Assembly: GCF_001956695.1 (NCBI RefSeq)
Contig: NZ_CP019070.1
Coordinates: 1-64,000 of the forward strand
Reading direction: 5' to 3'
Source: Poseidonibacter parvus
GTDB taxonomy: Bacteria; Campylobacterota; Campylobacteria; Campylobacterales; Arcobacteraceae
Length of the DNA stretch: 64,000 bases
Under the pieces are notes generated by a model that had not been told where the DNA came from, did not search any database, and saw only the letters and a list, made by a program, of their open reading frames with translations. Shown piece after piece: positions 37,762-45,348 of this stretch. Position 1 is the first letter of the stretch; every line of letters begins with the position of its first letter. Position numbers and translations under genes: made by a program.

Positions 37762-38791
37762 TTTCTCTTTTAATTAGTTGAACAACACCATCGTACATGT
37801 CTTGAACACATTGTACTTCTGTTACTCCTAATCTTCTTTTATTACTTATATCGTAAATTCCACCAACACTTTGAGAGTGTTCACCGTTTATTCCTCTAAT
37901 TTGTAAGTGATATTTATTTGTAATTTCTTCAAATCTTGTATAGTCTTTACTTAAATTTGGTACTTTTATATGAACACTAGCTCTCATTGCCGTTCCAAGA
38001 TTTGTAGGACAAGATGTAATATATCCTAAGTGCTCACTATATGAGAATTCAATTTTTTCTTCAATTTTTGAAATAGCATCTGTTAGTCTTTGGAATACTT
38101 CTTTAATATCTCCACCTTTTTGCATAGAGATTATTCTTAATTGGTCTTCTTCATTAACCCATACTAAAAAAGTTTTTTCATCATTATGGTAAATACCTCT
38201 ACCTTTTGGCCAATTTCTATTAAGTCCTGCTGCTTCTAAAAATCTATCCCCTGCTTTAAATAAAAAATGGTCACTAATTAGCTTTTGTGATATTTCTTCA
38301 CTCATTCCATCTAGTGGATAGTATTTTCCTTTTAAACTACCTTCTAATGCATTTAAAGCTTGTGATACTTGGTTTTCTACATTATCTCTTTGCTCATTTG
38401 AAATAGCAGGTCCTAAAGGAAGGTTTGCAATATTCCTTCCTACTCTAATTCTTGTAGAAACAATATATTTATTTTCTGGATCTGGATTTGGTGCTTTTAA
38501 ATCATTTGGGTTTAAATTACTAATATGAGAATCAGTTTTAGAAAAACCATGATATTCTTCTATAATTGGGTCAAAAAGTGCTGAAAAAGTTGTGTAAGAT
38601 TCAATATCTCCTGCATAAACACCAATTCCACTATCACTATTTTGAACTCCTGAAGCAATTGCTTCATCAAGAGTAAAACCTGAAGGTGTAGTTTTATCTT
38701 TTAGTTGTGTATAAACTTCTTTTGTAAGGTACTTTGATAATAAAGATTTACAATCACTTGGAAAGTGTGGATATTCATTTGTATCAGACAT
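37742..38791 (-). CDS. Arginine kinase (ATP:guanido phosphotransferase)
   Basis: Reversibly transfers phosphate from ATP to a guanidino substrate, making a phosphagen such as phosphoarginine. It is a complete animal-like enzyme of 349 residues. The N-terminal helical domain has the substrate loop GIGVYAGDIESYTTFSALFD. Nucleotide-binding STRIRVGRNIAN and NEEDQLRIISMQKGGD (catalytic Glu) follow, then the signature CPTNLGTAMRASVHIK with the reactive Cys, and the flexible loop NGEHSQSVGGIYDISNKRR with the second catalytic Glu. All active-site residues are present. Phosphagen kinases are uncommon in bacteria. It is the last gene of a coupled operon after proA and a monooxygenase-like gene. Arginine is the likely substrate but not proven. 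Confidence 0.92.
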   Translation of the reverse strand: MSDTNEYPHFPSDCKSLLSKYLTKEVYTQLKDKTTPSGFTLDEAIASGVQNSDSGIGVYAGDIESYTTFSALFDPIIEEYHGFSKTDSHISNLNPNDLKAPNPDPENKYIVSTRIRVGRNIANLPLGPAISNEQRDNVENQVSQALNALEGSLKGKYYPLDGMSEEISQKLISDHFLFKAGDRFLEAAGLNRNWPKGRGIYHNDEKTFLVWVNEEDQLRIISMQKGGDIKEVFQRLTDAISKIEEKIEFSYSEHLGYITSCPTNLGTAMRASVHIKVPNLSKDYTRFEEITNKYHLQIRGINGEHSQSVGGIYDISNKRRLGVTEVQCVQDMYDGVVQLIKREKELEAK

Positions 38792-38792
38792 A

Positions 38793-39119
38793 TTAGTTTA
38801 CCTCATCACTATAAACAGTTACGTTAAAATCTTTTACAAAACCAGACTCTTCTACACAGTGAGTTTGGAAAAATTCTGTAATATAACTTTTATTACAATG
38901 CTCTTCAAAAGCCTCTTTTGATTCCCAAATTTCATTAAATACAATAGGAAAAGATTTACCCATTGCATTTGGATGTGAAATATGTTTTGTCACAATATAT
39001 TGTATACAACCATCTTCTCTAGTTGTTTTAGGCTCTAAAGCTTGAAGTACTTCTATTAACTGCTTTTCTTTTCCTTGCTTTGCTTCAAAAGAAGCTATAC
39101 AATATATTTTTTTTGACAT
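38793..39119 (-). CDS. Antibiotic-biosynthesis-monooxygenase (YgiN-like) domain protein
   Basis: A 108-residue cytosolic protein of the dimeric alpha-beta-barrel ABM superfamily. It starts IYCIASFEAKQGKEKQLIEVL and contains EDGCIQYIVTK, NEIWESKEAFEEHC and THCVEESGFVKDF. Such proteins are cofactor-free oxygenases (for example YgiN on quinols) or stress proteins; the substrate is unknown. Its ATG overlaps the proA stop (TAATG) and its stop is one base from the arginine kinase ATG, so all three are translated together. Confidence 0.8.
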   Translation of the reverse strand: MSKKIYCIASFEAKQGKEKQLIEVLQALEPKTTREDGCIQYIVTKHISHPNAMGKSFPIVFNEIWESKEAFEEHCNKSYITEFFQTHCVEESGFVKDFNVTVYSDEVN

Positions 39120-40351
39120 TATCTTACCTGACCTTTTCCATAAATTTTGTATTTAAATGTAGTTAAATCATTTATTCCCATAGGACCACGTGAATGAAGT
39201 TTATTAGTTGATATTCCAACCTCAGCTCCTAATCCAAAAGCTCCACCGTCTGTAAATCTTGTACTTGCATTTGCATAAACACAAGCAGCATCTACTTGAT
39301 CTAAGAATTTATTTACAACAGTATAGTTTTCACTTAATATTGATTCTGAATGTCCAGAGCCATATGTTGCAATGTGTTCAATTGCTTCATCAACATTTTT
39401 AACAACTTTTATATTTAAAATATTTGCTAAATATTCAGTACTATAATCTTCTTGTGTGGCAATTGTTACATCAATATATTTAGCTGTTTCATCACAACCT
39501 TTTAGTTGCGTTCCATGTTCCATAAACTCATCATATAATCCAGGAAGTAAATAAGCTGCAATATCTTCATGTACTAATAAAGTTTCCATAGAGTTACAAA
39601 CTCCTGGTCTTTGACATTTTGCATTTATTGCAATATCAATGATTTTATTATGAGCAGCATCTTTATCTACAAAAATATGACAAAGCCCTTTATCGTGCTT
39701 TATAACAGGAACAGAAGAGTTCTCACTTACATATCTAATTAAGGCTTCTCCACCACGAGGTACAATTAAATCAACATATTTATCTTGCTTTATTAGTTTT
39801 GCTACGCCTTTTCTACTAGAATCTGGCAGTAATGAAATAGCTTGTGTTGGTAGTTTATTATCTTCTAATACTTGCTTTAAAACATTTGCAATTGCCTGAT
39901 TAGAACGCTCAGCTTCTTTTCCACCTTTTAAAACACAAACATTACCACTTTTAAAACATAGCGCTGCTGTATCACTTGTAACATTTGGACGGCTTTCGTA
40001 GATTATTCCAATAACACCAATTGGCACTGAAATTTTTTTTATATCTAAACCATCTTCTGTTATCCAGCCTTCTAGTGTTCTTCCAACTGGTTCTTTTTGA
40101 TCTGCTATTTGTTTAATTGCTAAAGCCATAGCTTCAACTCTATCTTTTGTTAGTAATAATCTATCTAATAAGGCACTACTTAAATTATTTAAAGTTCCTT
40201 CACTCATATCTTTACTATTATGCTCTATTATATAATCACTATGAGCAACAAGTGCATTAGCCATTTGTCTTAGAACATTGTTTTTAGTATGAGCATCAAG
40301 GTTTGCAATAGTTCGGCTTGTTTTTTTAGCCTCTTCTAAAAATTTCTGCAT
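39119..40351 (-). CDS. proA: Gamma-glutamyl phosphate reductase
   Basis: Second step of proline biosynthesis, reducing gamma-glutamyl phosphate with NADPH. The 410-residue aldehyde-dehydrogenase-fold enzyme has IGVIYESRPNVTSDTAALCF, GNVCVLKGGKEAERS, the catalytic Cys region NAKCQRPGVCNSMETLLVH (about 250) and the family C-terminal GAEVGISTNKLHSRGPMG. The partner proB is not in the window. It leads an operon with a YgiN-like gene and arginine kinase. Confidence 0.96.
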   Translation of the reverse strand: MQKFLEEAKKTSRTIANLDAHTKNNVLRQMANALVAHSDYIIEHNSKDMSEGTLNNLSSALLDRLLLTKDRVEAMALAIKQIADQKEPVGRTLEGWITEDGLDIKKISVPIGVIGIIYESRPNVTSDTAALCFKSGNVCVLKGGKEAERSNQAIANVLKQVLEDNKLPTQAISLLPDSSRKGVAKLIKQDKYVDLIVPRGGEALIRYVSENSSVPVIKHDKGLCHIFVDKDAAHNKIIDIAINAKCQRPGVCNSMETLLVHEDIAAYLLPGLYDEFMEHGTQLKGCDETAKYIDVTIATQEDYSTEYLANILNIKVVKNVDEAIEHIATYGSGHSESILSENYTVVNKFLDQVDAACVYANASTRFTDGGAFGLGAEVGISTNKLHSRGPMGINDLTTFKYKIYGKGQVR

Positions 40352-40470
40352 AATATTTCCTATAATTTTTCTTTTTATTTTTGGTATTATAACAAATTAT
40401 AGGATATGTTTGTATTTACTAACTAGAATGTTTTATAAAAGTCTATATTTTTTATTAGATAGGAGAGTTC

Positions 40471-41454
40471 CTATCCAATTTTTACTACATATCTTCCTAC
40501 TGCTTTTCCATCTAATAATAGTTCATAAGCATTTTTAATTTCTTCTAATGAAATCTCATTTGTTATATTATCTAAGTTATCGATTTTCCATTTACTTGCT
40601 ATTTTTTTCCATGCTGCTTGTTTTTTCTCTAATTTACATTCAACAGAATCAATACCAATTAATCTAACACCTCTTAAGATAAACGGAAATACATTTGTAT
40701 TTAATTCATGTGATGATGTAAGTCCACAACAAGTAGCAACTCCATCATATTTTATATATTTTAGTGCATTTGCTAAAACTTCACCACCTACTGTATCAAC
40801 TACACCAGCATATTTTTCACCCATCATTGGTTTTTTTGACTCTTCATTAAAAGTATCTCTTAATATTACTTCACTAGCACCTATTCTTTTTAAGTAATCA
40901 ATTTTTTCTGCTTTTCCTGAGATTGCAACTACAGAAAAACCAATTTTACTTAAGATTGAAACAGCAATTGAACCAACACCACCAGTTGCTCCTGTTACTA
41001 AAACTTCACCATCTTCAGGTTTAACTCCATTTTCTATAAGTTCGTTTATACTTAAAGCCGCTGTTAATCCAGCTGTTCCAAATGTCATAATCTCTTTATC
41101 ACTTATTGCATCAGGCATTCTAGCTACCCATGAAGCTGGAACCTTTACAAATTGTGCATGACCACCATGAGTATTCATTCCCATATCATAACCAGTTACA
41201 AGTACTCTCTCACCTGCTTTAAATATTGTAGAGTTTGATTCATATATAACACCTGCTACATCAATTCCTGTAATATGTGGAAATTTTCTTGTAACTCCTG
41301 GGTTACCTACTGAACTTAATGCGTCTTTATAGTTTAATGATGAATAAGAAACTTTAATAATTACTTCATCATTTTCACATTTTGGCATTGATACTTCTTG
41401 TATGTCTGCTTTAAATTCTCTATCAGCTATTTTTTCTACTACAAATGCTTTCAT
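40471..41454 (-). CDS. YhdH/AcuI-type quinone or acrylyl-CoA reductase (MDR family)
   Basis: NADPH-dependent medium-chain reductase of 327 residues. It has the substrate-domain opening VIIKVSYSSLNYKDALSSVG, zinc-free like YhdH, and the Rossmann motif TGATGGVGSIAVSIL (about 152). In the family, AcuI reduces acryloyl-CoA and YhfP/YhdH act on quinones or enones. It is divergently transcribed from a HxlR regulator, a common arrangement for electrophile- or quinone-responsive reductases. A short hairpin (40458-40475) overlaps its stop. Confidence 0.88.
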   Translation of the reverse strand: MKAFVVEKIADREFKADIQEVSMPKCENDEVIIKVSYSSLNYKDALSSVGNPGVTRKFPHITGIDVAGVIYESNSTIFKAGERVLVTGYDMGMNTHGGHAQFVKVPASWVARMPDAISDKEIMTFGTAGLTAALSINELIENGVKPEDGEVLVTGATGGVGSIAVSILSKIGFSVVAISGKAEKIDYLKRIGASEVILRDTFNEESKKPMMGEKYAGVVDTVGGEVLANALKYIKYDGVATCCGLTSSHELNTNVFPFILRGVRLIGIDSVECKLEKKQAAWKKIASKWKIDNLDNITNEISLEEIKNAYELLLDGKAVGRYVVKIG

Positions 41455-41490
41455 ATTTATTCCTTGTTTATTTTAATTTATTTACTTATG

Positions 41491-41516
41491 TTGAAACTTT
41501 AGCTAAAATATTTCAA
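41491..41516. promoter_or_regulatory. Nested dyad in the reductase/HxlR divergent spacer
   Basis: The perfect palindrome TTTAGCTAAA (41498-41507) lies inside an outer inverted repeat TTGAAA (41491-41496) / TTTCAA (41511-41516). It sits 37-62 bp upstream of the reductase ATG and 62-87 bp upstream of the regulator ATG, a natural place for a HxlR operator. Function is inferred from position only. Confidence 0.4.
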
Positions 41517-41577
41517 AAGCACAAGAACTTACTTTTAAGAAATGTACTAACCAAAAAGATACTATGGAGTATTTATT

Positions 41578-41910
41578 ATGACAAAAAAATTAGATATTAA
41601 AATTGACAAGTGTCCAGTTGAGACAGCAATTGATGCCCTTGCAGGAAAATGGAAGATATTAATTCTTTGGTATTTAAAAGATGAAAAAAAAAGATTTAAT
41701 GAACTTCAAAAATTACTTCCAAGAACAACTCAAAAAATGTTAATACAAAAACTAAGAGAATTAGAAACAGATGGTTTAGTTCATAGAGAAGTTTATCCTG
41801 TTGTTCCTCCAAAAGTTGAGTATTCAATTACAGAATATGGGAAAAGTTTAAAACCAATTTTAAAACAACTTTATATATGGGGTGATGTACATAAAAAATT
41901 AATTAATTAG
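41578..41910 (+). CDS. HxlR-family transcriptional regulator
   Basis: A 110-residue winged-helix regulator. It has the family cysteine in KCPVETAIDALAGKWK (about residue 12), which in relatives such as YodB senses quinones or electrophiles. The DNA-binding RFNELQKLLPRTTQKMLIQK and wing (PPKVEYSITEYGKSL) are intact. It likely controls the divergent reductase gene and itself. It has an ATG with GGAG upstream. Confidence 0.9.
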   Translation: MTKKLDIKIDKCPVETAIDALAGKWKILILWYLKDEKKRFNELQKLLPRTTQKMLIQKLRELETDGLVHREVYPVVPPKVEYSITEYGKSLKPILKQLYIWGDVHKKLIN

Positions 41911-42000
41911 TAATTTATTTTTAAGTATTAATTAAAATTATATGTATTTAGAAAGCTTAATATATAATACTTTTAATGAGAAAAATCAGTAAGTTGTTAT

Positions 42001-42032
42001 TTTTTAATACATACTAGAGTATGTATTAAAAA
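42001..42032. terminator. Bidirectional terminator between hxlR-type gene and gpsA
   Basis: A perfect 14-bp stem (42001-42014 with 42019-42032; TTTTTAATACATAC / GTATGTATTAAAAA, loop TAGA). The stem is T-rich on one end and A-rich on the other, so it can serve both converging genes. Confidence 0.75.
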
Positions 42033-42042
42033 TTGTATTCTA

Positions 42043-42942
42043 TTATGAATTAAGTAAATCTTTTAAACTGTCTTTTGGATTCTTTCCATCAAGTACAAGT
42101 TTTACTTCATTTGCAATAGGAGTATAAATATTATACTCTTTTGAAAGTTTATATATTGCTTCTGATGTTTTAACACCTTCAGCAACTTCTCCTAGTTCTT
42201 CGAGTATTTCCTCAAGACTTTTATTCTGTGCAAGTCCTAAGCCAACTCTGTAGTTTCTACTCATGTTTGAGCTTGCTGTTAGAAATAAATCCCCTGCTCC
42301 ACTTAATCCAATAAATGAAGATTTTTTAGCTCCAAAGTTTTTACCAAACCTTTGCATTTCAACTAATCCTCTTGATATTAAAGAAGCTTGTGCATTTTTT
42401 CCTAAGTGTAAACCTTCACAAATACCACTTGCAATTGCAAGAACATTTTTATATGCACCTGCAACTTCTGCACCTATTACATCAGCACTATAATAAGTCT
42501 TTATAAAATCAGGAAAAAAGGGTTTAAATTCTTGATATAATTTCTTAGATGTAGAGTTTAAAACTAAAGCACAAGGAAGTCCTTGTATTACTTCAGCTGC
42601 AAAAGAAGGTCCTGAAATAAAACCAATATTTTTTTCAGGAACATGCTCAGCATAAATTTCATTTAAAAATTCTCCTGTATTTGCTTCTATACCTTTTGAT
42701 GCAACTAGGACTTTTTGATTCTTAAATACAAAATTTTCCTTTAACCATTGTTTTATTTGTTGAGCTGGTATTGCTATTATTAAATACTCACAATTTAAAG
42801 CTGTATTTAAATCTGTAAAGTTCTTTATATCTCTTGGTGTTCTTGATGTAATATATGTTTCTTGTTTAAAACTAAGTGCAAAATGAAGCGCTTGTCCCCA
42901 TTTCCCTGCACCAATAACAGCTATTTTAGGTTTATTACTCAT
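42043..42942 (-). CDS. gpsA: NAD(P)-dependent glycerol-3-phosphate dehydrogenase
   Basis: Makes sn-glycerol-3-phosphate for phospholipids from dihydroxyacetone phosphate. The 299-residue enzyme has the Rossmann motif IAVIGAGKWGQALHFAL, GFISGPSFAAEV (about 108), the catalytic Lys in AGAYKNVLAIASGIC (about 164), and the substrate-binding GLSGAGDLFLTASSNMSRN. Complete but slightly short, as in other Campylobacterota. It is downstream of gatB with a hairpin between. Confidence 0.95.
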   Translation of the reverse strand: MSNKPKIAVIGAGKWGQALHFALSFKQETYITSRTPRDIKNFTDLNTALNCEYLIIAIPAQQIKQWLKENFVFKNQKVLVASKGIEANTGEFLNEIYAEHVPEKNIGFISGPSFAAEVIQGLPCALVLNSTSKKLYQEFKPFFPDFIKTYYSADVIGAEVAGAYKNVLAIASGICEGLHLGKNAQASLISRGLVEMQRFGKNFGAKKSSFIGLSGAGDLFLTASSNMSRNYRVGLGLAQNKSLEEILEELGEVAEGVKTSEAIYKLSKEYNIYTPIANEVKLVLDGKNPKDSLKDLLNS

Positions 42943-42977
42943 ATTTGTAATCCTCCTGTTTTTTATATGTGGAATAT

Positions 42978-43002
42978 AAATAGAATCAAGATGATTCTAT
43001 TT
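42978..43002 (-). terminator. Hairpin between gatB and gpsA
   Basis: A 10-bp stem (42978-42987 with 42993-43002; AAATAGAATC / GATTCTATTT, 5-nt loop) directly after the gatB stop. There is only a short T-rich tail on the minus strand, so it may be an attenuator rather than a full stop. Confidence 0.5.
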
Positions 43003-43008
43003 ATTGTT

Positions 43009-44436
43009 TTATGAAAGTCTTTGTTTTAGTAATTCGTTTACTTTAGCTGGATTTGCAGTACCTTTAGAAGCTTTCATAGTTTGACCTACAAAGAATCCAA
43101 ATAGCTTATCTTTTCCAGCTTTATATTGTTCTACTTTATCTTCATTTGCTGCAATGATACTATCAATGATTTCTAAAATTGCACCATCATCTGATACTTG
43201 TTTAAGTCCTAGTTTTTCAATTACAGTATCAATTTCTTCATCTGGATTTTCAATTAAGAAATCAAGTACTTCTTTTGCTGCTTTTCCTGAAATTGTTCCA
43301 TCTTCAATAGCTTTAATCATTGTTGCTAATTTTTTTGCACCAACTGGAGAGTTTTCAATTGAAACACCTTCTGTAAATCTTGATGGTAATTCAACTGTTA
43401 GCCATGTAGTTGCATTTTTACCACTAATTCCTTCTTTCATCATTTCATCAAAGAAGTTTGCAGTTTCAAGTGATGCTGTTATAACTGATGCATCGTATTC
43501 TTTTATTCCAAAATCTTTTACGAATCTTTCTTTCTTTTCATCTGGAAGCTCAGGAATTTGTGAATATTTATCAAACATTTCATCTGTAATAATTACAGGT
43601 AAAAGATCTGGATCTGGAAAGTATCTGTAATCAGCAGCATCTTCTTTACCTCTCATTGATCTAGTTTCACCAGTATCAGCATTAAATAGTCTTGTTTCTT
43701 GAACAATTTCAGTATCATGAATACCGTCTTCCCAAGCTTCAATATGTCTATTTACTTCATAATGAATTGCTTTTTCAATAAACTTAAATGAGTTCATATT
43801 TTTAATTTCACATCTAGTATTTAAGTTTGTATCGCCCTTTGGTCTAATAGAAACGTTTACATCACATCTAAAAGAACCTTCTTGCATATTAGCGTCACTT
43901 ATTCCTAGGTATCTTACAATTGAATGAAGTTTTTTAAGGTATAAAATAGCCTCTTCAGCTGTTCTCATATCTGGTTCTGAAACAATTTCAAGTAGTGGAG
44001 TTCCTGCTCTATTTAAATCCACTAATGAACCATCAGCTGCATGCTTACTCTTACCTGCATCATTTTCTAAGTGAGCACGAGTAACTCCAATAGTTTTTTG
44101 ACTTCCATCTGGGAAATCAATTACTAATTCACCTAATCCAACAACAGGAACTTCAAATTGAGAAATTTGATAACCATTTGGTAAATCTGGATAGAAATAG
44201 TTTTTTCTATTAAAAATCGACTTTCGATTAACTTGTGATTTTAAAGCAGTTCCAAGCATAATTGCTTTGTGTACTGCTTCTTTATTTAATACAGGAAGTG
44301 CACCTGGTAGTCCTAAACAAGTTGGACATACATTTGTATTTGGTTCTTCTCCAAAACTTGTTGCACAAGAACAAAATAGTTTAGAGTTAGTATTTAACTG
44401 TACGTGTACTTCTAAACCTAAAATTACTTCAAACAT
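43009..44436 (-). CDS. gatB: Aspartyl/glutamyl-tRNA(Asn/Gln) amidotransferase subunit B
   Basis: tRNA-binding and kinase subunit of GatCAB, which amidates misacylated Glu-tRNA(Gln) and Asp-tRNA(Asn). The 475 residues have [14 protein letters not shown] at the N terminus, [18 protein letters not shown], the [19 protein letters not shown] stretch and a C-terminal YqeY-like tail with [19 protein letters not shown]. Complete. gatA and gatC are not nearby. It lies 15 bp after the SurA-like gene. Confidence 0.97.
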   Translation of the reverse strand: MFEVILGLEVHVQLNTNSKLFCSCATSFGEEPNTNVCPTCLGLPGALPVLNKEAVHKAIMLGTALKSQVNRKSIFNRKNYFYPDLPNGYQISQFEVPVVGLGELVIDFPDGSQKTIGVTRAHLENDAGKSKHAADGSLVDLNRAGTPLLEIVSEPDMRTAEEAILYLKKLHSIVRYLGISDANMQEGSFRCDVNVSIRPKGDTNLNTRCEIKNMNSFKFIEKAIHYEVNRHIEAWEDGIHDTEIVQETRLFNADTGETRSMRGKEDAADYRYFPDPDLLPVIITDEMFDKYSQIPELPDEKKERFVKDFGIKEYDASVITASLETANFFDEMMKEGISGKNATTWLTVELPSRFTEGVSIENSPVGAKKLATMIKAIEDGTISGKAAKEVLDFLIENPDEEIDTVIEKLGLKQVSDDGAILEIIDSIIAANEDKVEQYKAGKDKLFGFFVGQTMKASKGTANPAKVNELLKQRLS

Positions 44437-44451
44437 CTATTTCCTTTTTTA

Positions 44452-45276
44452 TTATCTTAATATTTTTATATCAGCTGTTAATTTTTGTTTTTCAAAAAAA
44501 TCTTTTAAATATTTTTTTTCTCTTAATGACATTACTTCATTAAATACTTTGTTTTTTACTACTTCAAAATCTAAGGTATCTGTACCTTCTTTTTTAATAA
44601 TAAAAAGAGTGTTATACATTTTATTTGCAGTAAAAATTGGAGTAAAACTATTTTGTGCAGTATTATTTAAAAGATATTGCATTTGTGGATCTAATTGTTT
44701 TACTTCTAAAACTAAAGGATTTCTTTGTACATCATTTGGAACTAATAATGGGCTTTTAACAGTTGCAATTAATGATGCTTTTTTATTCGATAAATATTGT
44801 ACTACTTCTACTGTTTTTGCTGTAGTATATTTATTTTGATTGTTTTCATAATATAGTTTAATATCTTCTTCTGAAGCAATCTTTAAATTACCTTGAACTA
44901 ATTTCTTAATTAATTTTTGTCTAGTAACAATAGTTTTAGCTTCATCTTCAAATACTGAATAATCAGGGTATTTTTGTCTTACAATTGATTTGAATGCGAA
45001 AAGATCCATGTTATTTGAAGCTGCAAGTTTCTCAATATAAGCGTTTACGTCAAATATATCTGCTTGGATATTATATTTTTGAATTAACTGATCATATAAT
45101 ATTTTATCAACTAATAAACTAACTGCTTGGTTTTTATCAACTTTTTTTGTAAGCATAGTTTTATCAATATCATAAAGTGTTATTGGATCATCATTTACTG
45201 TTAGAGCAATTGCATTTACAACGCCTGCAAAACCAAGTGTTGAGCTTAGTAAAAATGCTATTATTAGTTTGTACAT
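44452..45276 (-). CDS. SurA-like periplasmic chaperone / peptidyl-prolyl isomerase
   Basis: A 274-residue exported protein with a signal peptide (about 1-17). It has a SurA N-like helical chaperone domain (INAIALTVNDDPIT-type start after the signal, about 22-150) and a C-terminal region corresponding to a parvulin domain (about 155-255). Conserved parvulin residues are hard to place, so isomerase activity is doubtful. It probably helps outer-membrane protein folding. It starts downstream of a strong hairpin that closes the lactate dehydrogenase gene and is followed by gatB. Confidence 0.75.
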   Translation of the reverse strand: MYKLIIAFLLSSTLGFAGVVNAIALTVNDDPITLYDIDKTMLTKKVDKNQAVSLLVDKILYDQLIQKYNIQADIFDVNAYIEKLAASNNMDLFAFKSIVRQKYPDYSVFEDEAKTIVTRQKLIKKLVQGNLKIASEEDIKLYYENNQNKYTTAKTVEVVQYLSNKKASLIATVKSPLLVPNDVQRNPLVLEVKQLDPQMQYLLNNTAQNSFTPIFTANKMYNTLFIIKKEGTDTLDFEVVKNKVFNEVMSLREKKYLKDFFEKQKLTADIKILR

Positions 45277-45294
45277 TATAATTCCTTATTTGTT

Positions 45295-45335
45295 AAAACA
45301 GATATTTTACCTAAATAATGGTAAATATCTGTTTT
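45295..45335 (-). terminator. Terminator of the D-lactate dehydrogenase gene
   Basis: A 16-bp stem with one bulged T (45295-45311 with 45320-45335, 8-nt loop), ending in TTTT on the minus strand. It lies 14 bp after the dehydrogenase stop codon. Confidence 0.75.
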
Positions 45336-45348
45336 GGCTAAAAGAGAA

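Noticed and set aside
40458-40475. Seven-base hairpin GATAGGA / TCCTATC at the reductase stop codon as a terminator
   Set aside because: Short stem followed by an A run, not a T run, on the transcribed strand; too weak to list as a feature.
43154-43630. Long plus-strand frame inside gatB (158 codons)
   Set aside because: Antisense to conserved gatB motifs; Ser/Phe/Ile-rich shadow translation typical for reverse reading of AT-rich genes.
44267-44839. Plus-strand frame across the gatB/SurA-like junction (190 codons)
   Set aside because: Runs antisense through two well-supported genes; low-complexity Phe/Ser/Lys composition and no domain.
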